Shown in pieces: positions 56,935-64,000 of a stretch of 64,000 nt of DNA. The notes beneath the pieces are model-generated. The model saw nothing but the letters and a program-made list of their open reading frames with translations. It did no database searches and had not been told where the DNA came from. The translations under genes and the position numbers were made by a program. The DNA is from Beduini massiliensis (GTDB taxonomy: Bacteria; Bacillota_I; Bacilli_A; Erysipelotrichales; Coprobacillaceae): contig NZ_CDPP01000005.1 in assembly GCF_000829905.1 (NCBI RefSeq), positions 496,001 to 560,000 on the forward strand, written 5' to 3'. Each line of letters opens with the position of its first letter. The first letter of the stretch is position 1.

Positions 56935-57855
56935 CTATGATACGTCTTTTAATTTCATTCTTCTAAATGATAATGCATATAACACTGCGGTTAATACCCC
57001 ATAGCCACCAACGACGATCACACTGCTCAGCGCTTTATTTAATACCATCAAACTTCCTGATGATAATGTGATATCAATATCCGTCGGAACGCTTTTAAAC
57101 AAGTTAGTAAAGACATTGTAAACTTCAATTTGACCTGCTGAACTAGACAACTGCCCGATTAATTGTGTAAATGAATTAAAGATGAGAGCAAATTGATAGT
57201 TCAGATCAAACAGATATAAATGCATTTTATCATAAACTCCCAATGATTGTGTAATTGTTCTAGCTATTGGAATGATACCAAAGATTAAGAAACCAATCAA
57301 TGCCAGAACTAATAATGCCGGAACTTTTTTCTTAAAACAGGTAGAAAGGAAACTTCCGATTGCTCCGGCAATTAGAATCACAAACGCCCCATACAACATG
57401 AAAACAAAAGTATATTTTAATAAATAAATCAGAATATCTTGATCGGGCTGAGCTCTTAAAGTAAAGATTCCCAGGACAATCAACAAAGAAATACCAAGAT
57501 ATGTCATCGCTCCTGCCAACATCCCCCCAATTTTGCCGACAACTAATTCATAACGGCTCACCGGTTTTGATAAAAGCAGGCGCAGTGTTCCTTCATGCAG
57601 CTCATTGGCAAACAGTCCTGATGAAGTATTCGCAACGATCATCCAGATGCAAAGTCCAGCAATTAAAACAAAGGTCAGCATGCAATACATCACAGCTAAA
57701 CGCTGTGACAAGTAGACAAAAGTGGGGTTTCTTGTCACGACATCTAAATAGTCTCCGGCAAGTAAATATCCGGCAAAAAGACTAGCTGCCACTACAATCG
57801 GCATTGTGACATAGGTAAACATTTTAGAATAGGTCTTATTAAATATGTGCTTCAT
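56935..57855 (-). CDS. ABC-2 type transporter permease
   Basis: 306 residues, six membrane helices (about 18-40, 52-75, 108-130, 145-170, 180-200, 275-298). FANELHEGTLRLLLSKPVSRYELVVGKI is the ABC-2 family's cytoplasmic loop, read as two blocks. An extracytoplasmic loop of about 75 residues (205-275) lies between helices 5 and 6. It overlaps the ATPase gene end by 17 bases, with GGAGGGAG upstream of the ATG. Its partner is the ATPase upstream. Substrate unknown. Confidence 0.88.
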   Translation of the reverse strand: MKHIFNKTYSKMFTYVTMPIVVAASLFAGYLLAGDYLDVVTRNPTFVYLSQRLAVMYCMLTFVLIAGLCIWMIVANTSSGLFANELHEGTLRLLLSKPVSRYELVVGKIGGMLAGAMTYLGISLLIVLGIFTLRAQPDQDILIYLLKYTFVFMLYGAFVILIAGAIGSFLSTCFKKKVPALLVLALIGFLIFGIIPIARTITQSLGVYDKMHLYLFDLNYQFALIFNSFTQLIGQLSSSAGQIEVYNVFTNLFKSVPTDIDITLSSGSLMVLNKALSSVIVVGGYGVLTAVLYALSFRRMKLKDVS

Positions 57856-58771
57856 TTTGTTCTCCCTCCACTAATTGTTTATATAGATTTTCCAAAGTCA
57901 CTGCCTCTTCCTGCAGTAAGTCTAATGTTAAATGATTGTGGTAAATGAATTCCACTATCGTTTGTTTGCAGAGGTTTTTATCTCCGGCTTTAATTCTGAT
58001 TTTATCTTTTACTAAAGAACAATCATAGCCTTGTTTTGCTAGATAAGCTTCCATCATTTGGTTATCCGAACAACGAACCAACAATACTTCTTTATTAAAG
58101 ACTTCCTGTACTTGCGATAATGGCTGGTCTAAAACAATTCTCCCTTTATTAATCATAATCACATGATCGATAATCATTTCCAATTCGGTTAAAACATGAG
58201 AACTGATCAGAACCGTCATCTTTTTTTGTGTAACCAAACGTTTCAAAGTATCGATAATTTCCATACGACTGGTTGGATCTAAGTTAGCCGTAGGTTCATC
58301 TAATAAAAGAATTTCCGGATCATGGATCATCGCTTGAATCAACCCGACTTTTTTCTTCATCCCAGTCGAAAACTTATTGACCTTCTTAAATAAATGAGCT
58401 TCTAAATCAAATTCTTTAATTAATTCTTTAGTTCGCTCAATCGCCTCATCATAAGTTAACCCGGAGAGTGTGCCCATATAAACTAAATACTCTAAACAGT
58501 TCATATCGCTGTAAAAAGATGGAAATTCCGGCGAATATCCCATGATTTGCTTTGCTTCCTGCGACCCTAAAGGAAAATTTTTCACCGTACCGGTACCTTG
58601 AGAGGGATAAATCAGTCCCATTAACAAGGACATTGTCGTTGATTTCCCAGCCCCATTTGGACCGATAATTCCATAAATTTTCCCGCTTTCTAATGAGAAG
58701 GACAGATCATCGATAGCTGTAAAATCACCAAATTTTTTATTCAAATGAGATATTTCAATAATTTTATCCAC
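57839..58771 (-). CDS. ABC transporter ATP-binding protein
   Basis: 310 residues. Walker A GPNGAGKSTTMSLLMG, signature KFSTGMKKKVGLIQAM, Walker B ILLLDEPTANLDP and H-loop VLISSHVLTELE mark the ABC-2 partner class (CcmA-like). The C-terminal ~85 residues form a regulatory tail. Two GTG codons (58780 and 58771) are possible; the second is chosen because AGG lies 8 bases before it. The start overlaps the FG-GAP gene end and the stop overlaps the permease gene start, a tightly coupled cluster. Confidence 0.9.
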   Translation of the reverse strand: MDKIIEISHLNKKFGDFTAIDDLSFSLESGKIYGIIGPNGAGKSTTMSLLMGLIYPSQGTGTVKNFPLGSQEAKQIMGYSPEFPSFYSDMNCLEYLVYMGTLSGLTYDEAIERTKELIKEFDLEAHLFKKVNKFSTGMKKKVGLIQAMIHDPEILLLDEPTANLDPTSRMEIIDTLKRLVTQKKMTVLISSHVLTELEMIIDHVIMINKGRIVLDQPLSQVQEVFNKEVLLVRCSDNQMMEAYLAKQGYDCSLVKDKIRIKAGDKNLCKQTIVEFIYHNHLTLDLLQEEAVTLENLYKQLVEGEQNEAHI

Positions 58772-61700
58772 GTTTAACACCTGCCTTTTTATTTAAACGA
58801 TATTTAGGATAGAACAACAATCCTGCAATCAATCCTAATACCAATACTAACCCAAAGTTGAAGAAATAGCTTAAAGCATGTCCTTTTTTCACATTAACAC
58901 GCACGGTTTGATGTGTCGTTTTGCCATAGCCATCATTATAAGATAAGGTTAAGTTATGCTCCCCTTCAAGCAGACGGAAGGTTGCTTCGTTGGCCGCTGT
59001 TGTTAGCACTGTTTCACCGCCATCAGAAATAGTCATTTTCCCGCTCTTATCACTTTGCCACTGCAATGTCATATATCCGCCCTTAATCGTTTCCGAGGTA
59101 TCTCCTAAATTAAAGTCAATCGCATCATCTAACATATAGAGATTTCCTTCATTATTTGAGATCAAAATATGTGTATCAGATATGTTTTTAGCGTATTGAA
59201 CTCCTGTTGCAAACCCGGCAATCGGACGTTCTTGTTCATAATCATAAATCTGCATGAAGCCATCTAAATTAAACATCACTTTTTTACTTCCTTCAACTCC
59301 GATCAATACAAAATCGATAGATATATCCTGTATGACTTCAATTGATTTTATTTCTTCAAAAGTTGTACTGTCTTTGATTGAAAGCATCGTTTTAGAACGA
59401 TAACTGTTTTCGTCAACAGTTGAAGTGAGATAGGCGACATCTTTCTTTCCGTCACCACTAACATCCTCTAATAATGCGATCTTATGACTATCAGGCTCAA
59501 TCTTAATAGGAATCATTCCTTCCTGTGCCATAGGTGCCTGCCATGTGTGCTGTCCATATTCCGGATACGTATTATGTGAATCTAATGTTTCACCGGTATT
59601 TCCATTAACAATCTCGATATAACCTTCTGGTGTGTTATATACGATATCATCCACACCATCCTGATTATAGTCAACCCCTGGGAATTCAAAAGATTCCCCC
59701 CAGTTGTAAACCCCATCTTTCATCAAATCATATTTTGTCTGTAATGTTTTTCCATCAATAACACGATATACTTGATAGTTGTTTGCATTTCTCGCATTGA
59801 TGATCACATCATGAACACCATCATGATCTAAATCTTCCATTTGCAAGGCTTGAACTTGGTTCTGCAAATCTTTGGCGTAATCTAATTTAATTCCTGATTT
59901 CGCATAAGACACATCATATCCCGAAACTTTTGAATAATAAAGATTTGCCTGTGTTTCACCAAATAAAATAAAATCTGCTACGCCATCATTATTGACATCT
60001 CCAACTTCAATGATTGACCCCGCCTCATCTGCAGTTTGTGAATACATTGATTTTAGCGTCATTGTTTTCCCGTCAATAATAAAGGTGTCAACTAGTATTT
60101 CTTTAATACCATCATTATTCATATCTTTAAAATAACTAATTTTTTCACCTGTTACATAATGGGTATAGGCTTTCCCGAACTCATCAACCCCTTTATCCAA
60201 AACCACTGCTTTATTTTCAAGCAATGCCCCATCATTCGCATCCACAATTAAGATATGGCTTGCTTCAACGGTATTATTGCTGCTGCGTTTGTTGACCAGC
60301 ATCAATAAATGATTTGTTTTTTCATCATATTGAATGGATTCCAAACCATTGGAACAGCCAATAAATTCTTCTGGCAAATCAAAGTTAAATAAAACATCAT
60401 CTTTATTCCCATTATTTAATTTTTTAATTTTAGTAGTTATTCCACTTTCACTATAACCCACTAACATTCCTTCATTCGTATTCGCTATGATTGAAGCCAT
60501 AGATAAGTTACCAACATATTCAATAGATTTAAAATCATTAGATATATAGAATGTAACATTGCCTTCACTTTGAACTAAATAGCGATCTTCTGCTTTAATA
60601 ATCTTGATCTTTTCATCTTTTTCTTTAATCGATGGCGCTTTGATACTTTCTTGCCCTATCATTTGTCCATCTTCTAAAGAATAAATATTTATTTTCAATT
60701 CCCCTTTTTTACTATAACTTGGCGCTATGATAACGTCTTGATCTTGATAAGTAGAAAGGATCGCATTTGAAGATTTCAAATTATATTGTTCAAATGTAAA
60801 TGTTTGGGTGATTTGATTTGTCTCTTGATCATAAATACCCAGAGCCGGAAGAATCACTTGTTGTTCTCCTCTGCTCATCATTCCCCCATCGGACTTAAAT
60901 GTCTGTGCTTTTTCATGGCCTAAGAAACCACTAATTAAAAGTGTATGGTCTTTTATCGGTTCGATCGTATACCCCATAAATCCATTAGTTGTTATTCCAT
61001 TTGGAAATACAGTCGGACGATATTGACTGTCATATCCCGAATTAGAAGATAACTGACGGATTAACTGTTCCTCACTGATCATCCCTAAATCAACCGAGTT
61101 TATAAAATCACCTGTATCTTTGTTTAATTGTACAAGCGTACCGTTTTCCGCAGTAACAAAAAGTGAATCATTTACTAAATAGAGATCCCAAACATTTAAT
61201 TGAACGGCACTTGTACGATTGGGGTCCATTGTCGGAACTTGCAGTGTTCCTGTTAACTGCACAGACCACTGCACTTTACCAGTACTGCGATCCAACAGTT
61301 TCACCATACCGGTTTGGCATGTAAAAGCAAGTCCATTATCCCCTACCGGTATCATTTTCCAAATATTATCTTTGTCTTCATAATCAAAGATTTGATTGCC
61401 TTCTAAATCTAAACAAATAATATGGTAATCATATAAAATATAGATACGTCCCTCTTTATATAACAACTGCAGAACTTTTGAGTTTTCTTCAAATTGTCCT
61501 TTTCCTTGTTCTGTATTTAGATGATGATAATTCTTAGAAAATAAAACCTTAGAGTCTTCACTGCTGATTAATGCTACATTATCTTGTCCGTTAGGGCTAT
61601 CCATGTAAACAAGAATATCATTTTGTCCGCCTTGGTTCACATCGTTAACGATTTCATAGTCTTTTACTGGATAGCTCGTGGTTACTTTAAACTGATCATT

Positions 61701-61907
61701 TCCGATAATACTTAACCCTTCACTGGTTGCAAGCATATACCCGGATAAGCTTTCACTTATATTCACATATTTGGTAGAGCTTGTGCTCTTGGCATCTAAT
61801 CCATCACTATAAGGCGTTAGTGAGGATGATGACTGACCGTGGATTGGGCTAAGTGTACTGACTGCCACCATCAACATGGTCATGATAATTGATAATCGTT
61901 TTTTCAT
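58764..61907 (-). CDS. Large secreted beta-propeller / FG-GAP protein, membrane-anchored at the C-terminus
   Basis: 1047 residues. A signal peptide (KKRLSIIMTMLMVAVSTL) is followed by PQQ/WD-like propeller blades (about 60-560) and five DxDxDG calcium-type loops near residues 595, 637, 692, 746 and 815 (DMNNDGIKE, DVNNDGVAD, DLDHDGVHD, DYNQDGVDD, DVSGDGKKD), as in FG-GAP/VCBS integrin-like repeats. A beta-sandwich-like segment follows (about 940-1010), then a membrane helix (1015-1036) with a basic tail. GGAGGG lies 7 bases before the ATG at 61907. It is first gene of an operon with the ABC-2 genes and C39 peptidase, and would project outside the cell. Function unknown. Confidence 0.8.
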   Translation of the reverse strand: MKKRLSIIMTMLMVAVSTLSPIHGQSSSSLTPYSDGLDAKSTSSTKYVNISESLSGYMLATSEGLSIIGNDQFKVTTSYPVKDYEIVNDVNQGGQNDILVYMDSPNGQDNVALISSEDSKVLFSKNYHHLNTEQGKGQFEENSKVLQLLYKEGRIYILYDYHIICLDLEGNQIFDYEDKDNIWKMIPVGDNGLAFTCQTGMVKLLDRSTGKVQWSVQLTGTLQVPTMDPNRTSAVQLNVWDLYLVNDSLFVTAENGTLVQLNKDTGDFINSVDLGMISEEQLIRQLSSNSGYDSQYRPTVFPNGITTNGFMGYTIEPIKDHTLLISGFLGHEKAQTFKSDGGMMSRGEQQVILPALGIYDQETNQITQTFTFEQYNLKSSNAILSTYQDQDVIIAPSYSKKGELKINIYSLEDGQMIGQESIKAPSIKEKDEKIKIIKAEDRYLVQSEGNVTFYISNDFKSIEYVGNLSMASIIANTNEGMLVGYSESGITTKIKKLNNGNKDDVLFNFDLPEEFIGCSNGLESIQYDEKTNHLLMLVNKRSSNNTVEASHILIVDANDGALLENKAVVLDKGVDEFGKAYTHYVTGEKISYFKDMNNDGIKEILVDTFIIDGKTMTLKSMYSQTADEAGSIIEVGDVNNDGVADFILFGETQANLYYSKVSGYDVSYAKSGIKLDYAKDLQNQVQALQMEDLDHDGVHDVIINARNANNYQVYRVIDGKTLQTKYDLMKDGVYNWGESFEFPGVDYNQDGVDDIVYNTPEGYIEIVNGNTGETLDSHNTYPEYGQHTWQAPMAQEGMIPIKIEPDSHKIALLEDVSGDGKKDVAYLTSTVDENSYRSKTMLSIKDSTTFEEIKSIEVIQDISIDFVLIGVEGSKKVMFNLDGFMQIYDYEQERPIAGFATGVQYAKNISDTHILISNNEGNLYMLDDAIDFNLGDTSETIKGGYMTLQWQSDKSGKMTISDGGETVLTTAANEATFRLLEGEHNLTLSYNDGYGKTTHQTVRVNVKKGHALSYFFNFGLVLVLGLIAGLLFYPKYRLNKKAGVKRG

Positions 61908-61958
61908 AATCTTCCCTCCGCCCATATCCTAACATGAAAAAAACATAAAAAACCGTAT

Positions 61959-61984
61959 TTAAGAGAATCTTAAGAAATATTAAA
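61959..61984. promoter_or_regulatory. Direct repeats before the FG-GAP operon (candidate response regulator site)
   Basis: TTAAG at 61959-61963, again at 61970-61974, and TTAAA at 61980-61984: three half-sites spaced 11 and 10 bases, one helical turn, as in OmpR-family binding sites. It lies 50-75 bases before the FG-GAP start. Confidence 0.4.
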
Positions 61985-62078
61985 AATTTCTTTTTCAGAT
62001 ATTTAAAAAGTAATTGTAGATTTCCATTTTTCATAAGGGATTTTATCTTATTTGACCTAAAAATGACTGAAAGTGCAA

Positions 62079-62107
62079 TTGACTTTAGAGCCTCTTTACT
62101 TTATACT
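62079..62107 (+). promoter_or_regulatory. Promoter of the NifU-like / GGGtGRT pair
   Basis: TTGACT (62079-62084), exactly 17 bases, TATACT (62102-62107). The ~95-base leader contains a hairpin ATGAATA/TATTCAT. Near-consensus spacing suits strong expression. Confidence 0.75.
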
Positions 62108-62205
62108 AAGTCTAGGTAATTACGGTTGCCTTAAAGATGCATGAATAGTTATTGTATTCATACGGAAATTGAAATCATAATCAAATGAAAGGAGTTTATT
62201 AAAAC

Positions 62206-62898
62206 ATGATTTATTCACATGAAGTAGAACAAATGTGCAGTGTTAAAATTGGCGCTTCACACGGATGTGCTCCAATTCCAGAAGAAGGAAGATGGGTATA
62301 TTCAAAAGAAATTAAAGACATCAGCGGTTTGACACATGGTATCGGTTGGTGTGCACCTCAGCAAGGGGCTTGTAAATTAACTTTAAATGTTAAAGAAGGA
62401 ATCATTGAAGAAGCATTGATCGAAACGATCGGATGTTCAGGAATGACTCACTCTGCAGCAATGGCTTCTGAAGCTTTAGTTGGTAAAACTTTATTAGAAG
62501 GTTTAAACACTGACTTAGTTTGTGACGCTATTAATACTGCAATGAGAGAATTGTTCTTACAAATCGTTTACGGACGTACTCAATCTGCTTTCTCAGAAGG
62601 TGGATTACCTATCGGTGCCGGACTTGAAGATTTAGGTAAAGGTTTAAGAAGTATGACTGGTACATCTTACGCTACTAAATTAAAAGGACCTAGATACTTA
62701 GAATTAACTGAAGGTTACATTAACAAAATCGCTTTAGATGCTAATGGGGAAATCATCGGTTATGAATTCATCAACTTAGGTAGAATGATGGATATGATTA
62801 AAGCTGGAAAAGATGCTAATGAAGCAATGGCTGAAGCTACTGGAACTTACGGTAGATTTGATGAAGCTGCTAAGTACATCGATCCAAGAAAGGAATAA
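62206..62898 (+). CDS. NifU-like iron-sulfur scaffold-type protein of the GGGtGRT pair
   Basis: 230 residues. The N-terminal half has Cys residues in HGCAP, GWCAPQQGACKLTL and ETIGCSGMTHSAAMASEAL, the last matching the NifU/SufU pattern around a cluster-ligand Cys. The C-terminal ~80 residues include LKGPRYLELTEGYINKIALD. The family is usually annotated as an iron-sulfur assembly scaffold but is distinct from SufU; whether it builds clusters for general use is not shown. AAAGGAG lies 9 bases before the ATG. It overlaps functionally with the next gene (15-base gap). Codon use (TTA, GGT, GAA) is strongly biased, suggesting high expression. Confidence 0.85.
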   Translation: MIYSHEVEQMCSVKIGASHGCAPIPEEGRWVYSKEIKDISGLTHGIGWCAPQQGACKLTLNVKEGIIEEALIETIGCSGMTHSAAMASEALVGKTLLEGLNTDLVCDAINTAMRELFLQIVYGRTQSAFSEGGLPIGAGLEDLGKGLRSMTGTSYATKLKGPRYLELTEGYINKIALDANGEIIGYEFINLGRMMDMIKAGKDANEAMAEATGTYGRFDEAAKYIDPRKE

Positions 62899-62913
62899 TA
62901 GGGGGTACAAACA

Positions 62914-63912
62914 ATGGCATTATTTGAAAGTTATGAAAGAAGAATTGATCAAATTAACGCTGCATTAGCTAAATTTGATATCAAATCTATCGAAGAAGCA
63001 AAAGCTATCTGCGATGAAAAAGGAATTAATGTTTACGATATCGTAAAATCAACTCAGCCAATCTGTTTTGAAAATGCTTGTTGGGCTTACACTGTAGGTG
63101 CTGCAATGGCAATTAAAAACGGTGACGTAAAAGCTGTAGATGCCGCTAAAACAATCGGTATTGGGTTACAATCATTCTGTATTCCAGGATCTGTAGCTGA
63201 TGATCGTAAAGTTGGTTTAGGACATGGTAACTTAGGTTCAATGTTATTAGATGAAAACACAGAATGTTTTGCTTTCTTAGCCGGACATGAATCTTTCGCT
63301 GCTGCTGAAGGAGCTATCAAGATCGCTGAAAAAGCTAACAAAGTTAGAACTAAACCATTAAGAGTTATCTTAAACGGTTTAGGTAAAGATGCTGCTAAGA
63401 TCATCTCAAGAATCAATGGATTCACTTATGTAGAAACTCAATTTGATTATTTCACAGGAGAAGTAAAAGTTCTTTCTACAACTGCTTACTCTGATGGACC
63501 AAGAGCTAAAGTAAACTGCTATGGTGCTGATGATGTTCGTGAAGGGGTAGCAATCATGCATCGTGAAGGTGTAGACGTATCAATCACTGGTAACTCTACA
63601 AACCCTACTCGTTTCCAACATCCTGTTGCTGGTACATATAAAAAAGAATGTATCGAACAAGGTAAAAAATATTTCTCAGTTGCTTCTGGTGGTGGTACTG
63701 GACGTACATTACACCCAGATAATATGGGAGCCGGACCTGCTTCTTATGGTATGACGGATACTATGGGACGTATGCATTCAGATGCTCAATTCGCTGGTTC
63801 TTCATCAGTTCCTGCTCACGTAGAAATGATGGGATTAATCGGTATGGGTAACAACCCAATGGTTGGAGCAACTGTTGCTGTAGCTGTAGCAATCGAAGAA
63901 GCTTGTAAATAA
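62914..63912 (+). CDS. GGGtGRT protein
   Basis: 332 residues, named for its motif, here SGGGTGRTLHP near 260, followed by GAGPASYGMTDTMGRMHSDA. Further conserved blocks are CWAYTVGAAMAI, LGHGNLGSMLLDE, and STNPTRFQHPVAGTYK. It has conserved Cys and His residues but no assigned chemistry. It always seems to accompany a NifU-like gene in anaerobic Firmicutes (from general knowledge of the family, not checked here). GGGGGT lies 9 bases before the ATG. A strong terminator ends the pair. Confidence 0.9.
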   Translation: MALFESYERRIDQINAALAKFDIKSIEEAKAICDEKGINVYDIVKSTQPICFENACWAYTVGAAMAIKNGDVKAVDAAKTIGIGLQSFCIPGSVADDRKVGLGHGNLGSMLLDENTECFAFLAGHESFAAAEGAIKIAEKANKVRTKPLRVILNGLGKDAAKIISRINGFTYVETQFDYFTGEVKVLSTTAYSDGPRAKVNCYGADDVREGVAIMHREGVDVSITGNSTNPTRFQHPVAGTYKKECIEQGKKYFSVASGGGTGRTLHPDNMGAGPASYGMTDTMGRMHSDAQFAGSSSVPAHVEMMGLIGMGNNPMVGATVAVAVAIEEACK

Positions 63913-63935
63913 TTACAGTTTTATATCAAAATATG

Positions 63936-63966
63936 AAAAGTTCTGATTTTATGTCAGAACTTTTTT
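63936..63966 (+). terminator. Terminator after the GGGtGRT gene
   Basis: AAAAGTTCTGA / TCAGAACTTTT, 11 paired bases with a seven-base loop and a T run. Confidence 0.9.
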
Positions 63967-64000
63967 GATTCAGTTTCACAATAATTATTTTTAAATTCCA

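Overview
The window looks like chromosomal DNA of a low-GC Gram-positive anaerobe, most likely of the Erysipelotrichia (Coprobacillus / Erysipelatoclostridium-like). This is inference from AT-rich codon use, strong AGGAGG-type ribosome binding sites, the GGGtGRT protein with its NifU-like partner, EFR1-type ferredoxins, and the mix of purine, proline and copper genes. I see no tRNA, rRNA or CRISPR array.

Layout: 1-6.3 kb (- strand) holds the start of a membrane signalling protein, then a peptide-type ABC exporter with its own two-component system and a NUDIX hydrolase. 6.4-14.3 kb (- strand) is a very AT-rich accessory block between housekeeping genes: a 44-residue basic peptide, a small membrane protein, an M48 membrane protease, a DNA2-like helicase fused to a DUF2726-type nuclease, and an FRG-AIPR gene pair. 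It reads as a defence island. 14.4-17.3 kb is purA-guaA, divergent from a LysR gene with a dyad between them. 17.4-28.8 kb holds cinA-like, DUF368 (polyprenyl-phosphate transporter), a MarR-controlled heterodimeric ABC exporter with operators in its promoter, and DUF4230/DUF975-like/proB/proA. 28.9-31.7 kb is copA-csoR with a CsoR operator and a probable internal start giving a CopZ-like chaperone. 31.7-37.9 kb (+ strand) carries a ROK kinase, small proteins, AraC and TetR regulators, a yjdF riboswitch with yjdF, and a flavodoxin/ferredoxin plus nitroreductase pair.

37.9-40.2 kb is a decayed integrative element: a truncated, frameshifted integrase, a kinase tail fragment, an oriT-like repeat, a small zinc-ligand protein and a broken ardA. 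40.2-52.9 kb (- strand) is one purine operon, fhs-purE-purC-purM-purN-purH-purD-purL-purB, behind a consensus-spaced promoter, a guanine-type riboswitch and a terminator; purF is absent. 53-56 kb holds a candidate structured RNA, an ECF-like sigma factor and a convergent KAP-type membrane NTPase. 56-62 kb is an operon of a large secreted FG-GAP/beta-propeller protein, an ABC-2 transporter and a C39-like peptidase. The window ends with the NifU-like/GGGtGRT pair behind a strong promoter.

Purine supply is split over two transcription units: the riboswitch-controlled IMP operon and the purA-guaA branch unit. The parts most likely to be undescribed are the 6.4-14.3 kb island, the sigma/KAP pair and the FG-GAP/ABC/C39 operon.
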